64,000 nt of DNA from an uncultured Gelidibacter sp. (GTDB lineage: Bacteria > Bacteroidota > Bacteroidia > Flavobacteriales > Flavobacteriaceae), in contig NZ_CANMTE010000006.1 of the NCBI RefSeq assembly GCF_947500795.1, positions 1 to 64,000 on the forward strand. The letters run 5' to 3'. Position numbers and translations under genes: made by a program. A model generated the notes under the pieces. It saw only the letters and a list, made by a program, of their open reading frames with translations. It searched no databases and was not told where the DNA came from. Of the stretch, positions 6,933 to 16,321 are shown piece after piece; position 1 is the stretch's first letter, and each line of letters opens with the position of its first letter.

Positions 6933-9900
6933 ATGAAAATTGCTGTTGCTCTTGTTTTCTTTTTAACCTGTTGTTGTGTGTATGCACAGCAACCAACGTC
7001 TAATTATCGGACAAAGAAAATGGCAGTCAAAGCGTTAATTGAAATTGATTCGGTAAGCATCAACTCGAGTCAGTTCAGTTTAAAAACGAAGGATGGAATT
7101 ATACTTGACAGCTCTTATTACAGCATCGATTTTTCTAAAGCGCTCTTGACCTTTAAAAAACAGGTAGCTACTGACTCTGTAATCATCGATTACCTAAGGT
7201 ATCCAAATTTTGTTACCCGTAAATATTTTCAGCTGGACGAGAAGATTATTGTGGATAATACTGATAATATGCAGCAATTATATCGACTGCAACAATCCAC
7301 CCTAAATAAAAATTTCACCCCTTTTGATGGGTTGACAACTTCGGGAAGTATTTCCAGAGGCGTAACTATTGGGAGCAATCAGAATTCGGTATTGAATAGC
7401 GAATTGGATCTACAAATCTCCGGTAAGTTGAGTGATAAAGTGTCTCTGCGAGCCTCCATTCAGGATGCTAATATTCCTTTGCAGGAAAGTGGCTATTCGC
7501 AACGATTGGACGAATTTGATCAGGTTTTTATTGAATTGTTCAGCGACGATTGGCGCATTAGGGCAGGGGATATTGATTTGGAGAATACCAACTCCTATTT
7601 TGCGAGTTTCAGTAAACGTGTTCAAGGTTTGTTGGTGGATGTCAATTTGGAAAATGACGCTTCAAAAACCAATCTTTTTGCTGCTGGGGCTTTGGTGCGC
7701 GGGCAATTTACGACAAGTCAATTTACAGCTCAAGAAGGCAATCAGGGACCTTATAAGCTGCGCGGCCCAAATAATGAATTGTATGTATTGGTGGTTTCTG
7801 GCAGCGAAACGGTTTACGTGAATGGAACTCCAATTAAACGGGGTGAAAATCAGGATTACATCATCGATTATAACGCGGGAGAAATTATTTTTAATGCGAC
7901 GTTTCCTATAACTTCAGAAATGCGAATTACCGTAGATTACCAATTTAGCGAACGTAATTTTTCACGATTTACAGTGTTTGGTGGTGGCGGGTTTCAAACT
8001 GAAAAATTCAAGATTGGCGCTTCGGTTTATTCTGAAGTAGATTCTAAAAATCAGCCTTTACAGCAAAACTTATCGCCAGAGCAAGTACAAATTCTCGCCA
8101 ATGCAGGGGATGATCCTACTTTAATGGTGGCGCCATCAGGTGTGCCGGAAGGGTATAATAAAAATCGGATTTTGTATCGAAGAGACGTTATTGATGGGGC
8201 TGAAGTTTACGTGTTTTCAAGTAACCCTGAAGATGAGTTGTACAGTGTAAAGTTCCGATTGGTTGGCGAAAATCAAGGGGATTATGTCTTGGCGAATAGC
8301 AATGCGGTTTCCAATATTTATGAATATGTATCACCAATTTCCGGCGTGCCTCAAGGTAATTATGCGCCCATTGTTAAATTAATTGCCCCTACAAAATTAC
8401 AAGTTGCTGTAGTGAACGGCAACTATCAACCGACAGATCGAACGGAAATCTATTTTGAAGCTGCAGGAAGTAAGACCGACTTGAATCTTTTTTCTGATAT
8501 AGACGATGCGAATAATGATGGTTTTGCTGGAAAACTCCGTGTAAGACAAGATATTACCAAATCAGATAGTTTATGGAATCTTTCGGCAATTCTTGATGCA
8601 GATGTTATTCAGGAAAATTTTAAAACCATTCAACGTTTATATGACGCCGAATTTAGTAGAGATTGGAACTTGGAAACGCCTATTGGAAATCAAAATTTGT
8701 TGACTGCCGGTCTCGAACTTTTCAATCCGAAGAAAGGATTTGCATCCTATAAATTTGAACATCTTAGATATTCTGATCAATTTAATGGGAACCGCCACAG
8801 TGCATTTGCAAGCTTAAGATTTGGAAATTGGCAAGTGTTTACCAATACAAGCATTCTAAACAGTGAAAGTAACAGCTCAGAATCTACATTTTTAAGAACA
8901 TTTAATAGGGTATCCTATAATTTCAAAAAGCAGTGGGTGGGTACAAAAATTGCTGCGGAAGATAATGAGCAACGCAATATCATAACCAATCAATTAACGG
9001 CATTGAGTCAGCGCTTTAAATCGGCAGAAGTGTTTTACGGCCTTGGAGATAGCACCAAAGTATTCGCGGAAGTAGGTTATAAACATCGTGTCAATGACAG
9101 TTTAAGAAATAATAATCTCGAAAAAGTAAGTAGTTCCAACACCTATTATCTCAAATCTAAAATTATACAAAATGCATCAACCGACTTAGGAGTTTATGTC
9201 AATTATCGCACATTAAAATCTGCTGATAAAGCAATTAAAGATGAGCAGTCCTTAAACTCGCGAGTGATTTTTAATAAGCAACTCTTTGATCAAATGGTCC
9301 AATGGAACACCGTTTATGAAACCAACGCAGGCAGTCTGCCTCAACAGGATTTTACATATGTGAATGTTGAACCTGGCCAAGGTGCCTACACGTGGATTGA
9401 CTATAACAATAACGGTGTCCAGGAACTTAATGAGTTTGAAATTGCACAGTTTCAAGATCAGGGGGAATATATCCGCGTGTTGCTGCCTAATCAAGTATTC
9501 GTTAAAACGCATCAAAACAGATTGAGCCAAACCATTACCATAAATCCGCAGCAATGGGCGGTGAGTGAAACGAATGCCAAGAAATTCTGGTCTCACTTTT
9601 ATAATCAAACTTCGTATTTGGTAGATCGAAAAATAAACAGAGAGGAGAACACTTTTGATCTCAACCCGTTTGCAGATGCTGATGACAGACAATTGGCATT
9701 GAATAAAAGTGTCCGAAATGTCCTGTTTTTCAATCGAGGGAAGCAGCACTTCACCACTTCATATACATTTTTAACCAATACGGCAAGAACGCTACTTTCT
9801 ATAGGATTTCAGGAAAGTAAGTTGAAAAGTCATCAGCTTAATTTTAATCATAAGTTTGCCCAAAGTTGGTTGTTAAATGTGAAAGGCAGCTTAGAAGAAA

Positions 9901-10343
9901 ATGAGAGTTTGAGTGAGAATTTTGTCTCTCGGAATTATCAAATTGAGGAAACCCGCGTAAAGCCAAAACTGTCTTATCTTCTGAATGATAATGTGCGTTT
10001 TGACATGTTTTATCAATACACCTCAAAAGACAACACCATTGGTAATCTGGAGCGTTTGCTCCAAAATAATTTAGGATTTTCATTCACTTATAATACCGCT
10101 CAAAAATTAGGGCTCACGGGTGAAATCAATTTTTTTGACAATGCTTTCGACGGAAATTCAAACACCCCAATTTCTTACCAAATGCTTGAAGGTTTACAGC
10201 CTGGCAAAAATTTCACCTGGACCTTATTAGCGCAGAAAAAATTGACGGCATTTTTAGATTTAAATTTTAATTATTTCGGTCGTAAAACAGAAACATCAAA
10301 GACGATCCATACGGGCACTATTCAGTTAAAAGCATATTTTTAG
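6933..10343 (+). CDS. Very large conserved outer-membrane beta-barrel protein
   Basis: This 1136-residue protein has a cleavable signal peptide (cut after VYAQ, about residue 19). The first 120 residues form a soluble beta domain. From GSISRGVTIGSNQNSVLNS onward come alternating hydrophobic/aromatic strands and Asn/Asp-rich turns typical of an outer-membrane barrel, ending in LKAYF with a terminal Phe. A stretch near residues 270-330 resembles a folded plug or periplasmic insert. Its start recalls parts of SprA-type proteins, but the length is about half and I would not assign it there. As I recall, homologues are common and uncharacterised in Flavobacteriia. It stands as its own gene, 55 bp before the metal operon. 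Confidence 0.6.
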   Translation: MKIAVALVFFLTCCCVYAQQPTSNYRTKKMAVKALIEIDSVSINSSQFSLKTKDGIILDSSYYSIDFSKALLTFKKQVATDSVIIDYLRYPNFVTRKYFQLDEKIIVDNTDNMQQLYRLQQSTLNKNFTPFDGLTTSGSISRGVTIGSNQNSVLNSELDLQISGKLSDKVSLRASIQDANIPLQESGYSQRLDEFDQVFIELFSDDWRIRAGDIDLENTNSYFASFSKRVQGLLVDVNLENDASKTNLFAAGALVRGQFTTSQFTAQEGNQGPYKLRGPNNELYVLVVSGSETVYVNGTPIKRGENQDYIIDYNAGEIIFNATFPITSEMRITVDYQFSERNFSRFTVFGGGGFQTEKFKIGASVYSEVDSKNQPLQQNLSPEQVQILANAGDDPTLMVAPSGVPEGYNKNRILYRRDVIDGAEVYVFSSNPEDELYSVKFRLVGENQGDYVLANSNAVSNIYEYVSPISGVPQGNYAPIVKLIAPTKLQVAVVNGNYQPTDRTEIYFEAAGSKTDLNLFSDIDDANNDGFAGKLRVRQDITKSDSLWNLSAILDADVIQENFKTIQRLYDAEFSRDWNLETPIGNQNLLTAGLELFNPKKGFASYKFEHLRYSDQFNGNRHSAFASLRFGNWQVFTNTSILNSESNSSESTFLRTFNRVSYNFKKQWVGTKIAAEDNEQRNIITNQLTALSQRFKSAEVFYGLGDSTKVFAEVGYKHRVNDSLRNNNLEKVSSSNTYYLKSKIIQNASTDLGVYVNYRTLKSADKAIKDEQSLNSRVIFNKQLFDQMVQWNTVYETNAGSLPQQDFTYVNVEPGQGAYTWIDYNNNGVQELNEFEIAQFQDQGEYIRVLLPNQVFVKTHQNRLSQTITINPQQWAVSETNAKKFWSHFYNQTSYLVDRKINREENTFDLNPFADADDRQLALNKSVRNVLFFNRGKQHFTTSYTFLTNTARTLLSIGFQESKLKSHQLNFNHKFAQSWLLNVKGSLEENESLSENFVSRNYQIEETRVKPKLSYLLNDNVRFDMFYQYTSKDNTIGNLERLLQNNLGFSFTYNTAQKLGLTGEINFFDNAFDGNSNTPISYQMLEGLQPGKNFTWTLLAQKKLTAFLDLNFNYFGRKTETSKTIHTGTIQLKAYF

Positions 10344-10398
10344 AACTTGACAGTTATCATGGATATCCATATATAATTTTTGTAGCTTTGTCGAAATC

Positions 10399-10788
10399 AT
10401 GTCAAAGTTACTCGCCATATTTTATGCCACCTTGATCGGTTTTCAAAGTTTGAATATCAGCTTTGAAGATGCGTCAAAGCTGAGTGCGCTTATAGAACAT
10501 GCAACTTACCATCAAGAGACGTATGGCGATTCATTCGCGCAATTTATATCTGAACATTATGGTGCATCGTTAGTACAACATGAAAATGAGCATTCAGAAC
10601 ACGAAAATCTTCCTTTTAAGCATGACGGTCATAATAGCTGTCAAGTCCATACAAATTTCACGTTATTACACTTTGATATTTTAAAGCCTTACGAGACGTT
10701 TACTGAAATTCCTTTCAACTTCTTCTACAAGGAAAGCACATCTTTATTTGAGAAACCGTCTGTGTTTCAACCGCCACAACTGGCATAA
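10399..10788 (+). CDS. His-rich exported protein of the metal-efflux operon
   Basis: This 129-residue protein has a hydrophobic N-terminus that may be a signal peptide. It carries a His/Glu-rich stretch (HENEHSEHENL, then KHDGHNSC) that should bind divalent metal. I recognise no named domain. It lies 68 bp before the RND pump gene, and small His-rich proteins often open such operons in Bacteroidota. A periplasmic metal buffer or sensor is the likely role, by inference from composition and context. Confidence 0.6.
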   Translation: MSKLLAIFYATLIGFQSLNISFEDASKLSALIEHATYHQETYGDSFAQFISEHYGASLVQHENEHSEHENLPFKHDGHNSCQVHTNFTLLHFDILKPYETFTEIPFNFFYKESTSLFEKPSVFQPPQLA

Positions 10789-10856
10789 TTGCTATGATTT
10801 TAAGTTATTATAAATAAGCCGTTTCTCTATGGCTTAAAACACTTTACGCATACATT

Positions 10857-13800
10857 ATGTTAGAAAACATTATTAAATTTAGTTTAAGGAATAAGCTGAT
10901 TATTCTACTATTTATGGGATTTGTAGTGGGTTTTGGAATTTACTCCTTAACAAAAATCTCCATTGGTGCCGTTCCGGATATCACCAATAATCAAGTGCAG
11001 GTCATCACCACGTCGCGCAACTTATCCACTCAAGACGTTGAACAGTTTATTAGTTATCCGATAGAATTGGAAATGGCGAATCTACCCGGCGTTGTGGAGA
11101 TTCGATCCATCTCAAAATTCGGACTTTCAGTTGTTACCATCGTTTTTGAAGATGACATGGGCACTTACTTGCCACGACAATTGATTGCCGAAAAGATAAA
11201 ATCCGCATCCGATAAAATCCCTGAAGGTTTTGGGACACCGGAAATGGGTCCAATTACCACAGGACTGGGAGAAATCTACCAATATATCTTAGATGTGAAA
11301 CCCGGGTATGAAGACCGGTATAGCATTACAGAATTGCGCACCATTCAAGATTGGATTGTCAAACGGCAATTGTCTGGAATTCCGGGGGTCGTGGAGGTCA
11401 ATACGTGGGGAGGCTTTTTAAAGCAATATGAAGTGGCCATCAATCCGCAGCAATTGACTGCCATGAACATTTCAATCTCCGAACTATACGAGGCGCTCGA
11501 AAAAAATAATAGTGTTGCGGGTGGTGGCTATATTGAAAAGACCAATCAGGCTTTCTTTATTAGAGGGGAAGGCTTGATCAGTTCCTTAGAGGATATTGAA
11601 AATATTGTGGTTAAAAACGATGGTGTGCCGACCTTGATTAAGGATGTCGCTACCGTTGGTTTTGGAAGTGCCACACGTTTTGGAGCCATTACTGGAAATG
11701 GTGAAGGGGAGAAAGTTTTGGGTCAGATCATGATGATTAAGGATGGCGACTCTAAGAAAATCATTGAAGCGGTAAAGGATCGGGTGGCGTCTATTGAAGA
11801 AACTTTACCTGAAGGTGTCTATATCAATGCGTTTTTAGAACGTACAGAACTTATTGACAAAACCACATTTACCGTAGCGGAAAACTTAATTTTAGGCTCT
11901 CTCATCGTCATTTTTGTAGTCGTCTTATTATTGGGAAATTGGCGTTCAGGCCTAGTAGTCGCCTCAGTGATTCCGTTAAGTTTGCTATTTGCCATTTCTC
12001 TGATGAATGTCTTTGGAGTAGATGCCAATTTAATGAGCCTCGGGGCTATTGATTTCGGAATTATCATTGATGGGTCGGTAATTATTGTAGAATTTATTGC
12101 CTTTCAAATCACCACCCAAAGTGCCAAAATAAAAGGACTCACTAAAATCGATCAGCAGGCGGGAATTGATGATATTACGTTAAAAAGTGCCTCTAAAATG
12201 ATGAATTCTGCCATATTTGGGCAGCTCATCATTCTCATCGTCTTTATCCCTATTCTGTCCTTAAGTGGAGTGGAAGGCAAAATGTTTAAGCCCATGGCTA
12301 TGACCTTTAGTTTTGCCTTAGTAGGGGCCATGATTTTTTGTCTTACTTATGTTCCCGTAGTATCCTCAATGTTTTTGAAGGCCACTAAACAAAGCGAAAC
12401 CAATATTTCGGCTCGCTTAATGCGCTTTTTAAACAAAAAATACCGACCAGTAATCCATTGGGCATTGTTAAACACACGCATTGTCATTGGAGTGTCAGTG
12501 GTGTTGTTGGTATTAAGTGGCTGGATTTTTAGTAGGATGGGAGGCGAGTTTGTACCTACGCTCGATGAAGGTGATTTTGTGATCCAACCCGTTTTAAAGA
12601 CGGGAACCTCATTAAGTAAAACCATTGAAATCACTACTAAAATAGAGCAGATTTTACTCGATAATTTTCCTGAAGTAGAACAGGTGGTCACGCGTATTGG
12701 TGCTGCCGAAGTGCCTACTGACCCAATGTCTATGGAAGAAAGTGATGTGATTATAAAATTAAAACCAAAGAGTGAATGGGTATCGGCGAGTTCTAAAAAT
12801 GAATTGGCCGATAAATTTAAGGAAGCCCTTCTCGTCATCCCAGGAATGGACGTAGAGTTTACCCAACCGATAGAAATGCGTTTTAATGAGTTGATTACGG
12901 GAGTGAGGGCAGATGTAGCGATTAAAGTTTTTGGTGAAGACCTATCCGTTTTAGCGCGCAAGGCGGAGGAAATTAGTGGGCTGATTCAAGACGTTGAAGG
13001 TGCTTCAGATATTATTGTGGAAAAAGTAGAAGGCTTACCACAAATGAGCGTCAACTTTAATCGGGCCAAAATTGCACGTTACGGATTGAATATTGCTGAT
13101 TTGAACCAACTTATTTCTGCTGGATTTGCTGGCGGCATTGTGGGGAGTGTGTTTGAAGGCGAAAAACGATTTGATTTGGTGGTCCGGCTCGAAGCCTCCA
13201 AACGGAAAAATTTGGAAAGTCTTCAGAATCTGTATGTAGATACCCCCAATGGCGGTAAAATTCCGTTGAGTGAATTGGCCGAGATTAGTTATAGCACTGG
13301 TCCTGCCAAAATATCGAGAGATGATACCAAGCGTCGCATTGTGGTTGGTGTCAATGTGAGAAACAGAGATTTACAGTCTGTTGTTGATGAGGTTCAGGCG
13401 CTTATTGAAACAAATGTAAAACTCCCTGCTGGGTACAGCATCACGTATGGAGGGCAGTTTGAGAATTTACAAAGTGCCAAGGCGAGGTTATTAGTGGCGG
13501 TTCCTATTGCGTTGTTATTAATTTTTATTCTATTGTATTTTGCCTTCCATTCCGTTAAAGATGCCTTATTGATTTATACGGCAATTCCACTTTCGGCAGT
13601 TGGGGGGATATTATTTTTATGGCTTCGCGATTTACCGTTTAGTATTTCAGCAGGTGTCGGGTTTATTGCGCTTTTCGGAATTGCAGTGCTTAACGGGATT
13701 GTGTTGATAGAACATTTTAAAGAACTCAAAAGTGAAGGCATGACCAATATTGAAGAACGTATCAAAAGAGGAACGCAAGAACGGTTAAGGCCGGTATTAT

Positions 13801-15167
13801 TGACCGCTTCAGCGGCGGCACTAGGGTTTTTGCCAATGGCTATTTCTACCAATGCTGGAGCAGAAGTGCAACGTCCGTTAGCCACCGTCGTCATTGGTGG
13901 TTTGATTAGTGCAACCATTCTAACTCTAGTTGTATTGCCGGTACTGTACGCTTGGGTGGAAAAGAAAAAAGATCTGAAAATGAAAAAATCAGGAGTGATT
14001 ACTTTACTAGCGCTGATGTTGACTTTCAATATGAATGCTCAAGAACAACCGATGACTATTGAAGAAACCATTAACATCGCCATTGAAAATAACGCCGGCC
14101 TAAAAGCCTCTTCCTTGCAAATTGAGGAAACTGATGCTTTAGTTGGAAGTGCTTTCAGCTTCGATAAAACCGAAATATTCTATAAACATGAGAATGATGC
14201 GGGTGCCAATGAAGCTTTAAAAGTGTTTGGGGTTTCTCAAGATTTTAAGTTTCCTACCGTCTATTTTGCCGATAGAAACGTTAACAGGTCTAAGGTTGGC
14301 TTGCAAGAGTCGGCACACGCTATTAAGCTTCAACGTTTGAAAAAGGAAGTGTATGCGGCCTATTATAATCTGAGTTACGCTAAAAACAAATCAGAATCTT
14401 ATCGGTTTTTAGACAGTTTATACCAAAATTTTGCCAAGGCTGCCAAGCGCCGATTTGAATTGGGAGAAACTAATTATTTAGAAATGATCACCGCTCAATC
14501 CAAACAAAAACAATTGGAAACCTTGTATAGGCAAGCGCAGCAACAAGAAGTCATTTATAAGGCACAGTTACGGAAAATTGTTCAAGTGGAAGACATAACT
14601 GTCAATGAGGATGCTTTACAGAAATTGGAACTCAACCCACAAGCGCTCAATGCCAATGTTGGTTTACTGTATTATGACGCATCCAAAACATTCTATGAGG
14701 CTAAATTGCAACAGGAAAAACAAAGTTTACTCCCTGATATAACGCTCGAATATCAACAAGGTGCCAATGATGGCTTTAATAATGACTTTGTGGGTTACCA
14801 AGTGGGATTAAAGATTCCTTTGTTGTTTTCGGGTAATTCCTCAAAAATAAAAGCGTCAAAACTTGCTCAAGAAATTGTTGAAGAGCAGCAACAGGACTAT
14901 CAAACCAAATGGGAAGCTGAAAAAGAGGCATTATACGCCCAATTGCAGCAGTATCGTGAAGCTGTGTTGTACTATGAAACCCAAGGCAAGCAGTTGTCAG
15001 AAGAAATTATAAAAACAGCAGAACGCACGCTTAAAGAGGGCGAGATTGATTTTTTCCAATACATTTTAAGTGTGGAGACTTCAAAAGATATCGAAATGAC
15101 TTATTTGGATAATCTTAATGCCTATAATCAAACTATAATTGCAATCAATCATCTAATTTTAAACTAA
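10857..15167 (+). CDS. czcA: CzcA-type RND metal pump fused to a TolC-type outer-membrane channel
   Basis: Residues 1-1040 are a complete heavy-metal RND pump. The TM4 signature DFGIIIDGSVIIVE begins at Asp399 and keeps the Asp-Asp-Glu set (399, 405, 412) of Zn/Co/Cd-type pumps rather than the Cu-type pattern. Residues from about 1060 form a TolC-family channel (MTIEETINIAIENNAGL, long coiled coils). The join reads KKKDLKMKKSGVITLLAL: Met1042 (ATG at 13980) begins what looks like a normal signal peptide ending NMNAQEQ. The two parts could be made as one chain, then cleaved, or the channel could also start internally. The adaptor gene follows with a TAATGA overlap. Fused forms are, as I recall, widespread in Flavobacteriia. 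Confidence 0.9.
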   Translation: MLENIIKFSLRNKLIILLFMGFVVGFGIYSLTKISIGAVPDITNNQVQVITTSRNLSTQDVEQFISYPIELEMANLPGVVEIRSISKFGLSVVTIVFEDDMGTYLPRQLIAEKIKSASDKIPEGFGTPEMGPITTGLGEIYQYILDVKPGYEDRYSITELRTIQDWIVKRQLSGIPGVVEVNTWGGFLKQYEVAINPQQLTAMNISISELYEALEKNNSVAGGGYIEKTNQAFFIRGEGLISSLEDIENIVVKNDGVPTLIKDVATVGFGSATRFGAITGNGEGEKVLGQIMMIKDGDSKKIIEAVKDRVASIEETLPEGVYINAFLERTELIDKTTFTVAENLILGSLIVIFVVVLLLGNWRSGLVVASVIPLSLLFAISLMNVFGVDANLMSLGAIDFGIIIDGSVIIVEFIAFQITTQSAKIKGLTKIDQQAGIDDITLKSASKMMNSAIFGQLIILIVFIPILSLSGVEGKMFKPMAMTFSFALVGAMIFCLTYVPVVSSMFLKATKQSETNISARLMRFLNKKYRPVIHWALLNTRIVIGVSVVLLVLSGWIFSRMGGEFVPTLDEGDFVIQPVLKTGTSLSKTIEITTKIEQILLDNFPEVEQVVTRIGAAEVPTDPMSMEESDVIIKLKPKSEWVSASSKNELADKFKEALLVIPGMDVEFTQPIEMRFNELITGVRADVAIKVFGEDLSVLARKAEEISGLIQDVEGASDIIVEKVEGLPQMSVNFNRAKIARYGLNIADLNQLISAGFAGGIVGSVFEGEKRFDLVVRLEASKRKNLESLQNLYVDTPNGGKIPLSELAEISYSTGPAKISRDDTKRRIVVGVNVRNRDLQSVVDEVQALIETNVKLPAGYSITYGGQFENLQSAKARLLVAVPIALLLIFILLYFAFHSVKDALLIYTAIPLSAVGGILFLWLRDLPFSISAGVGFIALFGIAVLNGIVLIEHFKELKSEGMTNIEERIKRGTQERLRPVLLTASAAALGFLPMAISTNAGAEVQRPLATVVIGGLISATILTLVVLPVLYAWVEKKKDLKMKKSGVITLLALMLTFNMNAQEQPMTIEETINIAIENNAGLKASSLQIEETDALVGSAFSFDKTEIFYKHENDAGANEALKVFGVSQDFKFPTVYFADRNVNRSKVGLQESAHAIKLQRLKKEVYAAYYNLSYAKNKSESYRFLDSLYQNFAKAAKRRFELGETNYLEMITAQSKQKQLETLYRQAQQQEVIYKAQLRKIVQVEDITVNEDALQKLELNPQALNANVGLLYYDASKTFYEAKLQQEKQSLLPDITLEYQQGANDGFNNDFVGYQVGLKIPLLFSGNSSKIKASKLAQEIVEEQQQDYQTKWEAEKEALYAQLQQYREAVLYYETQGKQLSEEIIKTAERTLKEGEIDFFQYILSVETSKDIEMTYLDNLNAYNQTIIAINHLILN

Positions 15168-16312
15168 TGAAACAGCTATATATCTTATTTGTTTTCACGC
15201 TTTTTATGGCCTGTGGAAATAATAAAAACGAAGAAAAAACAGAAGAGTCGAAAGTGGCGACCAATGCACTGGTCATCACCAAAGCCCAATTTGAAGGAGA
15301 AAAAATGACTTTTGGCAGCATTGCCGAACATGAATTTAATACGACTATTAAGGTCAACGGCATGATTGATGTGCCCACCCAAAACAAATCGAGTGTGAGC
15401 ACATTTATCGGCGGTTACGTGACCAAAAATCCGCTATTGGTGGGCGATGAGGTTAAGAAAGGGCAATATCTGCTCACTTTAGAAAACACAGAGATTGTGG
15501 AAATACAGCAGGAATATGCCGAGGTAGCTGAACAGCTCAATTTCTTGAAGTCGGAATTTACCCGTCAAAAGACGCTTTATGATGAAAATATCACCTCACA
15601 AAAGAACTTTTTAAAGGCTGAAAGCACTTATAAAAGCAGTTTGGCACATTACAACGGCTTAAAAAAGAAGTTGCAAATGATGAACCTTAATCCGGCATCA
15701 GTAGAAAAAGGAACTATTAGCTCCAGTATTAATCTATACGCTCCCATTGATGGATTTGTAACTAAAGTTAACATCAGCAACGGGACTTACGTGTCGCCGT
15801 CAGATATTATAATGGAAATTATTGATACAGAGCATATTCATTTAGAATTATCAGTTTTTGAAAAGGATATTCTTAAAATTAAGAAAGGTCAGCCTATCAA
15901 CTTTAGAATTCCAGAAGCATCTGATAGCATTTACAAAGCAGAAGTGCATTTGGTTGGGACCACAATTGATCCTGAAAACAGACGTGTGGTGGTTCACGGC
16001 CATATAGAGAATGACCACACCGCATTTATTGTAGGTATGTTTGCAGAAGCTTACATTGTTGTGGGCGCTTCTAAAGGAATGGCTTTGCCCAAAACCGCAG
16101 TAATTCAGCAAGAAGATGATTTTTATGCACTCGTGTTGGAGCGCGAAACCGCAAATGGCTATGAGTTCAAACAAGTGAAATTAGATGTAGGAAGTGAAAC
16201 TGAAGATATGCTGGAAGTGTTAAATTCAGTATCTTTAAAAAATAAAAAAATTGTTACGGATGGTACCTATATGCTGCTCAACGACGCAGATGAGGGTGGA
16301 CATTCACACTAA
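15167..16312 (+). CDS. czcB: RND efflux membrane-fusion (adaptor) lipoprotein
   Basis: This 381-residue lipoprotein (lipobox FMAC near residue 16) links the inner-membrane pump to the outer-membrane channel. The HlyD/CusB order is visible: a barrel-sandwich half (VGDEVKKGQYLLTLEN), a helical hairpin (residues about 110-170), the second lipoyl half (LYAPIDGFVTKVNISNGTYV), a beta-barrel (ELSVFEKDILKIKKGQPI) and a membrane-proximal domain. Its ATG overlaps the pump stop codon, so translation is coupled. The C-terminus ends in a His cluster (GGHSH), consistent with metal binding. Confidence 0.92.
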   Translation: MKQLYILFVFTLFMACGNNKNEEKTEESKVATNALVITKAQFEGEKMTFGSIAEHEFNTTIKVNGMIDVPTQNKSSVSTFIGGYVTKNPLLVGDEVKKGQYLLTLENTEIVEIQQEYAEVAEQLNFLKSEFTRQKTLYDENITSQKNFLKAESTYKSSLAHYNGLKKKLQMMNLNPASVEKGTISSSINLYAPIDGFVTKVNISNGTYVSPSDIIMEIIDTEHIHLELSVFEKDILKIKKGQPINFRIPEASDSIYKAEVHLVGTTIDPENRRVVVHGHIENDHTAFIVGMFAEAYIVVGASKGMALPKTAVIQQEDDFYALVLERETANGYEFKQVKLDVGSETEDMLEVLNSVSLKNKKIVTDGTYMLLNDADEGGHSH

Positions 16313-16321
16313 AATATAGTT

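Noticed and set aside
12347-12961. Long open frame opposite the RND pump gene (about 200 codons)
   Set aside because: It lies wholly opposite a strongly conserved coding region, and the translation resembles no protein family; a reading-frame shadow.
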